The notes below the pieces were generated by a model. That model saw nothing but the letters and a program-made list of their open reading frames with translations, ran no database searches and was not told the DNA's origin. From positions 248,001 to 312,000 of the forward strand of contig NZ_JBDUUH010000001.1 in NCBI RefSeq assembly GCF_039939195.1: a DNA stretch of 64,000 nucleotides, given 5' to 3'. This DNA comes from Foliimonas ilicis. GTDB lineage: Bacteria; Pseudomonadota; Alphaproteobacteria; Rhizobiales; Rhizobiaceae. The first letter of the stretch is position 1; each line of letters opens with the position of its first letter. The position numbers and the translations under genes are program-made. Positions 24,545-33,876 of this stretch are shown piece after piece.

Positions 24545-25105
24545 CTATGCCGCAGACTTGTGCTGGCTCTCGCCTTCCACGGCCTCGACGATCGTCTTGA
24601 CGAATTCCTGAAGATCGTCCGGCTTGCGCGCGGTGATGAGGTTTCCGTCGCGAACGCTCATCGAATCTTCCCATTTTGCGCCGGCATTTTCCATGTCTGT
24701 GCGGATGGAATGGTATGAGGTCGCGCGTTTACCCTTCACCAGATCGGCCTCGATCAGCAGCCATGGCGCGTGACAGATCGCGGCAAGGGGCTTTCCCGTC
24801 TTCGCGAAGTCTCTAATGAAATCGACGGCGTCCTTTTCCACGCGCAGCAGATCGGGATTGATCTGGCCGCCTGGCAGGACGAGTGCGTCATAGTCGGACG
24901 GTTTTGCGTCCGCCAGAACCTTGTCGACCTTCACCGCAGCGCCCCAGTCCTTCTTGTCCCAACCCTTTATCTCTCCGCTCTTCAGCGAGACGACGTGTAC
25001 AGTCGCGCCCTTGTCACGCAGGGATTTCAGGGGGACTTCGAGTTCCGACTGTTCGAAACCATTGGTGGCGAGAATCATGATTTTCGCCTTGGAAATGGCA
25101 GGCAT
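24545..25105 (-). CDS. DJ-1/PfpI family protein (general stress protein 18 type)
   Basis: A 186-residue protein of the type 1 glutamine amidotransferase-like fold. The nucleophile elbow AAICHAP has Cys111 followed by His112, with Glu19 (FEQSE) as the conserved partner. Members act as deglycases, chaperones or proteases in stress protection. GAAGGAG precedes the start. A sequence one base off the EcfG promoter consensus lies 35-60 bp upstream, consistent with stress control. Confidence 0.92.
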   Translation of the reverse strand: MPAISKAKIMILATNGFEQSELEVPLKSLRDKGATVHVVSLKSGEIKGWDKKDWGAAVKVDKVLADAKPSDYDALVLPGGQINPDLLRVEKDAVDFIRDFAKTGKPLAAICHAPWLLIEADLVKGKRATSYHSIRTDMENAGAKWEDSMSVRDGNLITARKPDDLQEFVKTIVEAVEGESQHKSAA

Positions 25106-25139
25106 GAGAAATCTCCTTCGGATTGTGATGAACCCGAAG

Positions 25140-25164
25140 AACGCCCCGCCCCAAGTTTCGTTCA
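25140..25164 (-). promoter_or_regulatory. Possible EcfG-type promoter for the PfpI gene
   Basis: On the minus strand TGAAC (25164-25160) and CGTT (25143-25140) are separated by 16 bases. This differs from the GGAAC-N16-CGTT consensus at the first base only. Confidence 0.45.
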
Positions 25165-25179
25165 GATTTTTCCGTCTAA

Positions 25180-25226
25180 AGCAGTCTGGATCTCAAAACC
25201 GGTTCCCGCTTTGGGGAGACATGCTC
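25180..25226. repeat. Degenerate Rhizobiales palindromic repeat
   Basis: An imperfect palindrome with outer arms AGCAGTCT and AGACATGCT around AAACCGGTTCCCGCTTTGGGG. It is of the same general type as the element at 15216-15261 but more diverged, and lies between convergent transcription ends and the next gene's start region. Confidence 0.45.
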
Positions 25227-25227
25227 T

Positions 25228-26028
25228 TTAAGAAAAAAGCTTCTGAAGCTTGCCAAAAGGCAGGCACTGATCGGTGAAGGAGAAAGTCCCTTCCTGCAGG
25301 ATTTCGCCTGCTGCCTTCTCAAGCATGCCATAGGCATAGGTTGCGAGGCGTGGGCCGAGCGAAATTCGGCTGACACCAGCTTCAGCAAGCGCCTGCACGG
25401 TGAACCCGCTCTGGATCATAACGTTTACCGGCTTGGTGACAGCGGAGCAGATGGTGCGGATCGTCTCGATATCGCTCAGGCCCGGCGCAAAGAGCACATC
25501 GGCACCGGCATTCTCAAAGGCCTGCAAACGGCGGATCGTGTCGTCGATGTCCGGCTTGCCCCAGAGGAAATTTTCGGCACGCGCTGTGAAGACGAAATCA
25601 TGCTTGAATGCGCGCGCGGCCTCGCCTGCTGCCGCGACGCGTTCGACGGCCAGCGAGAAATCGTAGATCGGTTTTGCCGGGTCGCCGGTATGATCTTCGA
25701 TCGAGCAGCCCGCCAGGCCCGCCGCCTCGGCGGCAAAGATGGTTTCACCGGCACTTTCGGCACTGTCGCCCTTGCCCTTTTCGAGATCGGCAGACATGGG
25801 CAGATCGGTGGCTGCAACCATATCCTTGCAGTGCGCAATCATCATTTCGAAGCCGACATCGCCATCGGCGAGGCCGCGCGAAAATGCGAAGCCTGCGCTC
25901 GTCGTTGCCAGTGCCTTGAAACCGAAGGATTGAAACAGCTTTGCCGTGCCGGGATCCCAGGGATTGGGCATAACGAAAGCGCCGGCCGCATCGTGAAGCG
26001 CCCGAAAAATCTGGCCTTTGTCCTGCAT
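25228..26028 (-). CDS. Isocitrate lyase/PEP phosphonomutase family protein
   Basis: A 266-residue TIM-barrel protein. The start is set at the ATG at 26028 because GGAG lies nine bases before it; earlier GTG/ATG candidates have no such site. Family marks are ADLEKGKGDS (metal-binding loop) and GCSIEDHTGD. The classic KKCGH loop of isocitrate lyase is absent, so it is a lyase or carboxy-phosphonomutase relative acting on an alpha-keto or methyl-branched diacid. Its substrate is unknown. It lies 67 bp downstream of the HAD gene. Confidence 0.85.
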   Translation of the reverse strand: MQDKGQIFRALHDAAGAFVMPNPWDPGTAKLFQSFGFKALATTSAGFAFSRGLADGDVGFEMMIAHCKDMVAATDLPMSADLEKGKGDSAESAGETIFAAEAAGLAGCSIEDHTGDPAKPIYDFSLAVERVAAAGEAARAFKHDFVFTARAENFLWGKPDIDDTIRRLQAFENAGADVLFAPGLSDIETIRTICSAVTKPVNVMIQSGFTVQALAEAGVSRISLGPRLATYAYGMLEKAAGEILQEGTFSFTDQCLPFGKLQKLFS

Positions 26029-26095
26029 GGTAAGACACTCCGGCATAGGTTCGAGCGACATATTACTGCCGCCCGATGCCACCGGTAAAGCCCGT

Positions 26096-26752
26096 CTAAC
26101 GATCGAGCGGGATCAAATCTGCAAGCTTGCGCATATCGTCGAAAAGAATACCGCCCGCCTGTTCTAGCCCTTCGCGGTCGGAATGCGGATCGCCATGATA
26201 GGCGAAGACGCGCATGCCCGCTGCAACGCCCGCCTTTACGCCCGGAACAGCATCTTCGATGACGATGCATTCTTCCGGCGAAAAGCCCATGGATTTGGCC
26301 GCATGGAGGAAAAGGTCAGGAAACGGCTTGCCATTGGCGACCATGGTCGCACTGAACAGTACATCCTCGACATAAGGCAGCAAGCCTGTGGAGCCGAGTG
26401 TCATATGCATCTTTTCAACGCGCGCGGACGAGGCGACGCAGTAAGCGATATTGTCGGTGCGGAGGCGTTCGATGAAATCGCGTACGTAAGGAATTTCCTC
26501 GACGCCTTCTGCGAAAAGCGTCGGCAGTTCCGCGTACCAACGGTCGACAAAATCGAAACCGAGGCTGACGCCGGTTGCCTCGATCTCCTTCTGGAGCGAA
26601 GCGAGGCTGCGTCCGCTGTAATTCTTGCGGCATTCCTCGTAGGTCACCGGATAACCGGCCTCGGTCAGCAATTGAGAAATCCGCCGGTTTGCCAGACCTT
26701 CCGTATCGACCAGAATGCCGTCGCAATCAAAGATGACCAGATTCGGGCGCAT
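26096..26752 (-). CDS. HAD-IA family hydrolase (phosphoglycolate phosphatase/beta-phosphoglucomutase-like)
   Basis: About 218 residues from the ATG at 26752; a GTG one codon earlier is possible. The HAD motifs are in order: FDCDGILVDTEG (nucleophile and general-acid Asp), a Ser/Thr motif near ASSARVEK, Lys in GKPFPD and the metal-binding IEDAVPGVKAG. The cap domain is of the alpha-helical C1 type. The start overlaps the dut stop (TGATG), so the two genes form an operon. It may clean up phosphorylated side products; the substrate is not predictable. Confidence 0.87.
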   Translation of the reverse strand: MRPNLVIFDCDGILVDTEGLANRRISQLLTEAGYPVTYEECRKNYSGRSLASLQKEIEATGVSLGFDFVDRWYAELPTLFAEGVEEIPYVRDFIERLRTDNIAYCVASSARVEKMHMTLGSTGLLPYVEDVLFSATMVANGKPFPDLFLHAAKSMGFSPEECIVIEDAVPGVKAGVAAGMRVFAYHGDPHSDREGLEQAGGILFDDMRKLADLIPLDR

Positions 26753-27231
26753 CACGCGCTGCCCGTCGATCCGAAACCGCCAGCGCCACGGGTCGTCTCA
26801 CCGGCAAGATTGCGCTCATCGAGCGTTACCCGCGTGACCGGTGCGAAGACGATCTGTGCAATGCGCATGCTGCGCGTGACTGAAAAATCTTCATCGCCGA
26901 GATTGACCAGCAAGACCTTCACTTCGCCGCGATAATCGCTGTCGATCGTGCCCGGCGTGTTGAGGCAGGTGATGCCATTCTTGAAGGCAAGGCCCGAACG
27001 CGGGCGAATCTGCCCCTCGAACCCTTCCGGGATTTCGAGCACAAGACCTGTCGGCACCAGTGCGCGCCTGCCGGGCAGGATCAGCAATGGCCGATCTTCC
27101 GGCACTGCGGCGCGCAGGTCCAAACCTGCCGCGCCTGCGGTCTCATAGGCTGGAAGATCGAGTCCTTCGCTGTGCGACAGACGAACCACCCCAACAACGG
27201 GGCCGAATGAGGAATTGTTTGCTGTGTTCAT
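26752..27231 (-). CDS. dut: dUTP diphosphatase
   Basis: A 159-residue trimeric dUTPase with all five motifs in order: AAGLDLRAA, RPRSGLA, GTIDSDYRGEV, RSMRIAQIVF and the C-terminal RGAGGFGSTG. It hydrolyses dUTP to dUMP and so prevents uracil incorporation into DNA and supplies dTMP synthesis. Length matches the family. It is divergent from the AlkD-like repair gene and coupled to the HAD gene. Confidence 0.97.
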   Translation of the reverse strand: MNTANNSSFGPVVGVVRLSHSEGLDLPAYETAGAAGLDLRAAVPEDRPLLILPGRRALVPTGLVLEIPEGFEGQIRPRSGLAFKNGITCLNTPGTIDSDYRGEVKVLLVNLGDEDFSVTRSMRIAQIVFAPVTRVTLDERNLAGETTRGAGGFGSTGSA

Positions 27232-27429
27232 GACTGCGTTCTATCGGATTTCATAGCCCCGCCGTCAATTGTCGGTGCAGTGGATTTCCACCAGAACGAC
27301 AACACGACTTTGAATTTTTCCACTCTGGCCCAACCTTGAAACGGCGGGTAGATGAAACCTTCCTGACAGCAACTGGCAGGAAGCTGGTGTAGTTTCGCGC
27401 CCGTATCGATTCGCAGAGAGCAGATTCGG

Positions 27430-28536
27430 ATGGCGGACATTTCGACGGAAAAATCACCGGCGCTGAAGGAAATATTCGACCGCGCCCGGCTTCGCCACAT
27501 AGCCACGGAAACCGCCAATATCTGCCCGGCATTCGATGCCGGGCGCTTCATGACGCTGGCAACCGAAAATCTCGACGATCTGGGCATCATGCAACGAATG
27601 CGGCAGACGGCGGTGAGCCTTCACGATGCTCTCGATCTCGATTTTCCGAAGGCCATCGAAGTTTTGAACGGGCTGGCGCCGCGCATCAAGCACGGTTTCG
27701 CGTCAATCACCCTGCCGGAATATGTCGCGCTTTACGGTCAGAAGCATTTCGACATTTCGATGAAAGCGCTTGAATATTACACGCCATTCGGGTCGGCCGA
27801 ATTCGCGATCCGGCATTTTCTGGCAAGCGACTTCGACCGCACGCTGGCTGTGGTGCGCGGCTGGGCCGAAAGCGACAACGAGCATGTCAGGCGGCTGGCA
27901 AGCGAAGGCTCACGGCCGCGCCTGCCTTGGTCGTTTCAACTCAAGAATTTGGTTGCCGATCCATCGCCAACCGCGCCCATCCTTGACGCGCTGAAGAACG
28001 ATCCGAGCCCTTATGTCCGCAAATCGGTCGCGAACCATCTGAACGACATTACGAAGGACCATCCGCAATTTGTGATCGACCGCGTCTCGAAATGGCCGAT
28101 GGATGACAAGTATACTGCCTGGATCGTCCGGCACGCTTTGCGGACGCTGATCAAGAAAGGCGACCCGCATGCGCTTGGTCTGATCGGGACGACCGGAAAG
28201 GCGATGGTTCGGATCGAGGGTTTCTCGGTTAGTCCGGCCAGTATTTCGCTCGGCGCGCGCATCAAGCTTGAGGCCAGGATCGTTTCGACATCCGAAATCG
28301 CTCAGCAATTGGTGGTCGATTACGCGGTTCGCTATGTCAAGAAAAGCGGTGCCGCCTCACGCAAGGTCTTCAAACTGAAGGAAATCGTGCTGCCGCCTTC
28401 GGCATCTCAAAACCTGTCGATCAACCAGACGATCCGCGATTTCACCACACGCACCCACAATGCCGGACATCACAAGGTCGAGTTGATCGTCAACGGCGAA
28501 ACGCTCGGCGAGAGCGGTTTCGACCTGACCTTATGA
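27430..28536 (+). CDS. DNA alkylation repair protein (AlkD-like HEAT-repeat)
   Basis: A 368-residue protein built from helical HEAT-like repeats (LALVVRGWAESDNEHVRRLA-type segments, then NDPSPYVRKSVANHLNDI). The family surveys DNA for alkylated bases. The C-terminal 100 residues (from about 265) are beta-rich and unlike the classic AlkD core, giving a longer protein than the 230-residue Bacillus enzyme. The arrangement is the longer form often annotated as DNA alkylation repair protein. It overlaps nothing and faces away from dut. Confidence 0.75.
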   Translation: MADISTEKSPALKEIFDRARLRHIATETANICPAFDAGRFMTLATENLDDLGIMQRMRQTAVSLHDALDLDFPKAIEVLNGLAPRIKHGFASITLPEYVALYGQKHFDISMKALEYYTPFGSAEFAIRHFLASDFDRTLAVVRGWAESDNEHVRRLASEGSRPRLPWSFQLKNLVADPSPTAPILDALKNDPSPYVRKSVANHLNDITKDHPQFVIDRVSKWPMDDKYTAWIVRHALRTLIKKGDPHALGLIGTTGKAMVRIEGFSVSPASISLGARIKLEARIVSTSEIAQQLVVDYAVRYVKKSGAASRKVFKLKEIVLPPSASQNLSINQTIRDFTTRTHNAGHHKVELIVNGETLGESGFDLTL

Positions 28537-28588
28537 GTTGACCGGAGAGCCTTCCGCGCTACTTGCCTGCTTCAATCGCGGAGAGTTC

Positions 28589-29566
28589 ATGACCAATCTG
28601 AAAAATGGCAAAAGCCAAAAAAATGCGGACGTTACGCTTCTTAAGCAGGTCGTTGCCGATCTGGTCGGTGAAATGGGTGTAATCGAGCAATTCGGCAAGG
28701 CAGTGGACAGCCTGCCCGGCATGGACAAGATCGAAACTGACCGCTTCGGCATCGCCGTCGTCACCGCCGATGGAGAGACGGTGACGGGCGGCATGGCGGA
28801 AGAGCCTTTCCCGATACAGAGCATCTCCAAGGTGTTCGCGCTGACGCTGGCGCTTCGCGCATTCGGCGACGATGTCTGGAAGCGGGTCGGGCGCGAACCT
28901 TCGGGCGATCCGTTCAACTCGATCGTCGATCTGGAGCGCCACAAGGGCATTCCACGCAATCCCTTCATCAATGCCGGTGCGATCGTCACGGTGGATATGC
29001 TGCTTGGCCGCGAGGGGCGCGAAAAGGATAAATCCGTTGAGGATTTTCTGAAAAAGGAAATCGGCAGCAGCGATTTCGGCGTCGACAAGGCCGTGTTCGA
29101 CAAGGAAGCCTCAGCCGGTTTCGGCAACCGTGCGCAGGCCAATCTGGCGAAATCATTCGACAATCTCCACCACGATGTTGAGAAGGTCATGGCGGCCTAT
29201 GTGCGCCAATGCGCCGTGGCGCTGACCTGCCCGCAACTGGCGAAGGCGGGACGTTATCTGATGCTAGACAAGGCGAAAGCCAAGACGGACATTCAGGAGG
29301 CGCGCCGCATTCGCCGCATCAACTCGCTGATGCTGACATGCGGACAATATGACGGTTCCGGTGATTTCGCTTTCCGCGTCGGCCTGCCTGCCAAGAGCGG
29401 TGTCGGCGGCGGCATCCTTGCTATCGTTCCCAATGTCGCTTCCATCGCCGTCTGGTCCCCCGGCCTCGACGACAATGGCAATTCGCTGCTTGGCACGATG
29501 GCGCTGGAGCGCCTTTCGGAACGCATGGATTGGTCGGTCTTCGGTTCGACCAACCAGTCCGGCTGA
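28589..29566 (+). CDS. glsA: Glutaminase A
   Basis: 325 residues from the ATG at 28589, which follows GGAGAG; a longer frame from 28538 has no site. It is a serine-dependent beta-lactamase-fold glutaminase with the SxxK motif in IQSISKVFAL, the conserved NPFINAGAI and the late KSGVGGGILA loop. It converts glutamine to glutamate and ammonia. In Brucellae glsA contributes to glutamate-dependent acid resistance, a possible role here too. Confidence 0.95.
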   Translation: MTNLKNGKSQKNADVTLLKQVVADLVGEMGVIEQFGKAVDSLPGMDKIETDRFGIAVVTADGETVTGGMAEEPFPIQSISKVFALTLALRAFGDDVWKRVGREPSGDPFNSIVDLERHKGIPRNPFINAGAIVTVDMLLGREGREKDKSVEDFLKKEIGSSDFGVDKAVFDKEASAGFGNRAQANLAKSFDNLHHDVEKVMAAYVRQCAVALTCPQLAKAGRYLMLDKAKAKTDIQEARRIRRINSLMLTCGQYDGSGDFAFRVGLPAKSGVGGGILAIVPNVASIAVWSPGLDDNGNSLLGTMALERLSERMDWSVFGSTNQSG

Positions 29567-29646
29567 AAACCTTAGCCAAATCCGTTCGACACTGCGCCAT
29601 AGCGCTGCTAAAAGCCGACGCTATTCCCAAACGGAAATCCTGACGC

Positions 29647-31239
29647 ATGGCCGAAACGATAAAAGAAGCGGTTTCCCGCCGCCGTACCTTCGCGATTATC
29701 GCACACCCGGATGCGGGCAAGACGACGCTGACCGAAAAGCTGCTGCTGTTCGGTGGTGCGATTCAGCTTGCCGGTGAGGTTAAAGCCAAGAAGGACAAGA
29801 TCCAGACGCGTTCCGACTGGATGAAGATCGAGCGCGAGCGCGGCATTTCCGTCGTCACCTCGGTGATGACCTTCGAATATGGCGACAACGTCTTCAACTT
29901 GCTCGACACGCCAGGCCACGAAGACTTTGCCGACGACACCTATCGCACGCTTTCGGCAGTCGACAGCGCGGTCATGGTGATCGACGCCGCGAAGGGCATC
30001 GAGCCGCGCACGCTGAAGCTGTTCGAAGTCTGCCGCATGCGCGACATTCCCATCGTCACCTTCGTCAACAAGATGGACCGCGACGCGCGCAACACTTTTG
30101 AGATTCTCGACGAGATCGAGCAGAAACTTGCTCTCGACACCGCGCCGATCACATGGCCGATCGGGCAGGGAAAGACCTTTTCGGGAACGTATCACCTCGC
30201 CGAGAACGCCGTTCGTCGCGGCGACGACGAGAAGGAACGCACGCCGGTAAACGGCCCCGATTCCAACCGTGTCGCCGGTCTGCTGCCCGACAATGAACGC
30301 GAAGCCTTCATCGAAGAACTGGAGCTCGCCCGCGAAGCCTGCCGCCCGTTCGATCTGGAAGCCTTTCGCGAAGGCCACCTCACACCCGTCTATTTCGGTT
30401 CGGCGTTGCGCAATTTCGGCGTGCGCGACCTGATCGAGGCGCTTGGCGCTTTCGGCCCCGCACCGCGCGCGCAGGAAGCCGATACGCGAAAGGTCGAGGC
30501 GACCGAGGAAAAAATGACCTCCTTCGTCTTCAAGATTCAGGCGAATATGGACCCGAACCATCGCGACCGCATCGCATTCGTGCGCGTCTGCTCCGGCAAG
30601 CTGGAACGCGGCATGAAGGCGAAGCTGGTTCGCACAGGCAAGCCGATGAGCCTTTCTGCGCCGCAATTCTTCTTTGCGCGTTCGCGCATTACGGCAGACG
30701 AAGCCTTTGCAGGCGATGTCGTCGGCATTCCCAACCACGGAACACTGCGCATCGGCGACACGCTGACCGAGGGCGAGGAAATCCTGTTCCGTGGCGTTCC
30801 GAATTTCGCGCCGGAAATTCTGCGCCGCGTGCGCCTCGGCGACGCGATGAAAGCCAAGAAGCTGAAGGAAGCGCTTCAGCAGATGGCCGAGGAAGGCGTG
30901 GTTCAGCTTTTCCAGCCGGAAGACGGCTCGCCCGCAATCGTCGGTGTGGTCGGTGCGCTGCAGATCGACGTTCTGAAGGAACGCCTGTCGGTCGAATATA
31001 CGCTGCCGGTCGATTTCGAAATGGCGCGCTTTTCCATCTGCCGCTGGATCGATGCGGATGACCCCGCCGATCTGCATCGCTTCATCGAGGCGCATCGCGG
31101 CGACATCGCTCGCGATCTCGACAGTGACCCGGTGTTCCTCGCGCAGCACGAGTTTTCTCTGAACTACGAAGCAGAGCGCTGGAAGGCGATCCGCTTCGCT
31201 GCAATCAAGGACTATCAGGTGCGCGAAAAGGCGGCATGA
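29647..31239 (+). CDS. prfC: Peptide chain release factor 3
   Basis: A 530-residue translational GTPase. G1 AHPDAGKTTL lies at about 18-27, the switch region shows ERERGISV, G3 is DTPGHEDF and G4 is NKMD. The length and C-terminal domain match RF3, which recycles RF1/RF2 after termination. It stands 80 bp after glsA with no clear terminator between, and is followed by a strong hairpin. Confidence 0.97.
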   Translation: MAETIKEAVSRRRTFAIIAHPDAGKTTLTEKLLLFGGAIQLAGEVKAKKDKIQTRSDWMKIERERGISVVTSVMTFEYGDNVFNLLDTPGHEDFADDTYRTLSAVDSAVMVIDAAKGIEPRTLKLFEVCRMRDIPIVTFVNKMDRDARNTFEILDEIEQKLALDTAPITWPIGQGKTFSGTYHLAENAVRRGDDEKERTPVNGPDSNRVAGLLPDNEREAFIEELELAREACRPFDLEAFREGHLTPVYFGSALRNFGVRDLIEALGAFGPAPRAQEADTRKVEATEEKMTSFVFKIQANMDPNHRDRIAFVRVCSGKLERGMKAKLVRTGKPMSLSAPQFFFARSRITADEAFAGDVVGIPNHGTLRIGDTLTEGEEILFRGVPNFAPEILRRVRLGDAMKAKKLKEALQQMAEEGVVQLFQPEDGSPAIVGVVGALQIDVLKERLSVEYTLPVDFEMARFSICRWIDADDPADLHRFIEAHRGDIARDLDSDPVFLAQHEFSLNYEAERWKAIRFAAIKDYQVREKAA

Positions 31240-31247
31240 GACCGCAC

Positions 31248-31273
31248 AGGCGCCGGGGGCTTCCCTGGCGCCT
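31248..31273 (+). terminator. Stem-loop downstream of prfC
   Basis: AGGCGCC pairs with GGCGCCT and continues through a GGG/CCC with one mismatch around a 4-base loop. It lies 9 bp after the stop codon. There is no T-run, so its terminator strength is uncertain. Confidence 0.45.
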
Positions 31274-31482
31274 AGCCGGTTTCGAAAATTATGAGTCGAT
31301 TGGGGTTTTCCCGTACCAGCGTCAAAGCTTTATTGACGATGCCGGATTGTGGCGATAACACGGCATTTCCGTGACAGACCTTGTCCCGGAATCATAAGCC
31401 AGCAATTAGTTCGCATGGTTTTGCCATGGCGACCGTAGCCAGCCTTTTTTGGAACAGGTATTGGATACGGGGCATATTTTTC

Positions 31483-33651
31483 ATGGAACAGGCAGGATTT
31501 TTTGCGCGGCGGCGATTGCTGCTGCTGGGGACGGCTTTTTACTTCGCGCTTCCGCAATGGCAGGCGCTGGCTCAGCAGGCCGCGGTCGAAACGGTCATAA
31601 ACCAGCAGGAAGAAACCACTTCTGACGCCGATGAAACTTCAGACGGGATTCGGCTGAAAACAGTCGAGGTCAAAGCCCCGAATAAGAAGGACAGGGCTTA
31701 CAAGACACCGGCTGCGGTAACGTCCATCGATGAAGTGGACATAGAGCGCTTCGGGCAGAAGAATGTCGGCGATCTGTTGCGCACTGTGCCGGGCGTTTTC
31801 ACCGAGGCAAGCGCCCGCTCGCCTGCGCTGGCAGTCAACATTCGCGGTATGCAGGATTTCGGCCGCAACGCGATCACCATCGATGGCGCACGCCAGAACC
31901 TTCAGGTCAGCGGCCATGGCTCGAATGGCTGGGTCTTCGTCGATCCCAATCTGCTCGCTGGCGTGGATGTTCAACGCGGCATCGTCTCGACCGCGCAGGG
32001 GTCTGGTGTCATCGGCGGCGCGGTCGACTTCCGCACCATCGGACTGGATGATGTCGTGGCGCCGGATCGCCAGTGGGGCATCCTGACCAGAACGTCCTTC
32101 GGAGATAATGGCTACGGCCAATCCGGCATGATTGCCGGGGGTTATCGGTTCGGTGAGAACGGCGTCATTGGTGCTATCAGCGGGCGCAATGCGTCTGACT
32201 ACACGGACGGCTATGGCCAGACTGCCCAATGGACAGGGCAGAAGCCGAGATCCGGCCTCTTCAAGATCAATCTTGCTCCCGGCGAGGACCAGAAGCTCGA
32301 TTTCGGTGCCGTGATCTATGGCAATGATTGGGAGGTCGGCAATACCCCGACACAGGCCGGAACCCAGATGGAGACGAACGTCAATACATTCACGACGGCC
32401 TACTCCTACTCGCCCTCGGACAATGATCTCATCGACCTGCGCATCAACGCCTATTTCAACGATGCCCGGTTCGAGCAGTTGTTCCCGCCGTCGCACATTT
32501 CGAGGTACACGCGCGTCAACTACAACGACAAGGGAACCGGCGGGAGCATCGCCAATACGTCGAAATTCGATCTCGGCGCGGCTTCTCTGGCTGTCGAATA
32601 TGGCGGCGAATACTACTTCGACAAGGTGACGACCGAAGTAAGCGGGACAGAGCCGGGGAAGGTGCCGGACGCGACCTATTCCGGCCTTACGCCCCTGGGT
32701 AAACGCGGCGTCGGAGGTGTCTTCTCGAAAAGCACGCTGAGCTTGGGCATGGTGGATCTGATCGGCGCCATTCGCTACGACGAATACAGACTGACCGGTT
32801 CCGGCAACAATGAATATGAAGGCGGTTTGATTCCGGTCGGCCCTTTTACGGTCGACAAATCGCAGGGCAAACTTACCGGCAAGGGCACGCTTGCGGTGAC
32901 GCCGGTCGATGGGCTGCAGGTCTACGCCTCTTACGGAACCGGCTACCGTCCGCCGGCGCTCACCGAAACGCTCATGGCAGGTATCCATCCGGGTAATATG
33001 CGGTTCCTGAAGTTCAGGCCAAATCCGTTCCTCGAGCCGGAGGAATCGGAGGGCTGGGAGGTTGGTGCCAATCTAAGTTTCGACAGTCTTCTGGCAGCCG
33101 GCGACAAACTAAGGGTGAAGGGCAGCTACTACGACAACGAGGTCGAGAACTACATCACCAGCACATATGCCATAAATAGCACCGGCCTCAATTACACCTA
33201 TGTAAACATGCCGACACCAAGCCGGATCAAGGGCTTCGAGCTGGAGGCCAATTACGATCTCGGTTTCGTCTTCGCCAGCCTCGCCTATCAGAACACCGAT
33301 ATCAAGCTAACGTCACCGGCTCCGGCCTTCGGCATCACGCTGACGCCGCCGGAAAAGGTCTGGACGGCAAGCGGCGGCGTTCGGCTTTTCGAGGAGAAGG
33401 TAACGCTGGGCGGCCGCGTGCGGTTTGTTTCCGAAGCTGAGGTGTACGATGTTCCGGCAACGGGAGCCTATGACACAGTTCCCGAATACAAGCTCTATGA
33501 TCTCTTCGCGAGCTATCAGGCCACAGAAAATTTCAGCGCCCATCTCACGATCGAGAACCTCACCAATGAGGGCTACATAATCGCCAAAGAAAACGAGAAG
33601 AGGGAAGGCCCCGGCCGGACCATAATAGGCGGCATGACCGTCAAGTTCTAA
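31483..33651 (+). CDS. TonB-dependent outer-membrane receptor (heme/hemoglobin-type)
   Basis: 722 residues from the ATG at 31483; the frame extends upstream but without coding character. A signal peptide (RRRLLLLGTAFYFALPQWQA) is followed by the plug domain (TPAAVTSIDEVDIERFGQ, VNIRGMQDFGRNAITIDGAR) and a beta-barrel from about residue 190, ending in a C-terminal Phe. SYGTGYRPPALTE and NPFLEPEESEGWEVG resemble the signature region of heme and hemoglobin receptors such as BhuA. No heme-transport genes are adjacent, so the ligand is uncertain. Confidence 0.88.
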   Translation: MEQAGFFARRRLLLLGTAFYFALPQWQALAQQAAVETVINQQEETTSDADETSDGIRLKTVEVKAPNKKDRAYKTPAAVTSIDEVDIERFGQKNVGDLLRTVPGVFTEASARSPALAVNIRGMQDFGRNAITIDGARQNLQVSGHGSNGWVFVDPNLLAGVDVQRGIVSTAQGSGVIGGAVDFRTIGLDDVVAPDRQWGILTRTSFGDNGYGQSGMIAGGYRFGENGVIGAISGRNASDYTDGYGQTAQWTGQKPRSGLFKINLAPGEDQKLDFGAVIYGNDWEVGNTPTQAGTQMETNVNTFTTAYSYSPSDNDLIDLRINAYFNDARFEQLFPPSHISRYTRVNYNDKGTGGSIANTSKFDLGAASLAVEYGGEYYFDKVTTEVSGTEPGKVPDATYSGLTPLGKRGVGGVFSKSTLSLGMVDLIGAIRYDEYRLTGSGNNEYEGGLIPVGPFTVDKSQGKLTGKGTLAVTPVDGLQVYASYGTGYRPPALTETLMAGIHPGNMRFLKFRPNPFLEPEESEGWEVGANLSFDSLLAAGDKLRVKGSYYDNEVENYITSTYAINSTGLNYTYVNMPTPSRIKGFELEANYDLGFVFASLAYQNTDIKLTSPAPAFGITLTPPEKVWTASGGVRLFEEKVTLGGRVRFVSEAEVYDVPATGAYDTVPEYKLYDLFASYQATENFSAHLTIENLTNEGYIIAKENEKREGPGRTIIGGMTVKF

Positions 33652-33689
33652 TCGCCATCGTGGTGATCTTCTGAAACTCGGCAAATTCG

Positions 33690-33740
33690 GGCGACCATCC
33701 AAAAGGCATGGTCGCCTGAACCTGAAAATCCGGATTTTCA
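33690..33740 (+). terminator. Double palindrome after the TonB receptor gene
   Basis: A 9-bp stem GGCGACCAT/ATGGTCGCC (33690-33716) is followed by an 18-bp perfect palindrome, TGAAAATCCGGATTTTCA (33723-33740). The second stem ends in TTTT. Together they probably end the receptor transcript. The rest of the gap to 33877 holds the ribosome binding site GGAG of the next gene. Confidence 0.6.
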
Positions 33741-33876
33741 TTCCTTTCAGAAGCTCGTCTCAGGCATTTTCCTCTCTGGCCTAATTGCCGCCGCAGCGCA
33801 TAATCGCGATAGTCGTTCAGCGGCGAGACGCGCAGGATGCGCCACCGTTCGAACGCTTGATTTACGGAGTGTCGGC

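Noticed and set aside
29608..31149. A 513-codon open frame on the minus strand
   Set aside because: It is the antisense of prfC, whose GTPase motifs are complete. Long antisense frames are expected at this GC content.
31639..32988. A 449-codon minus-strand frame across the TonB receptor gene
   Set aside because: The plus strand encodes a continuous receptor with plug and barrel motifs; the minus frame shows no family features.
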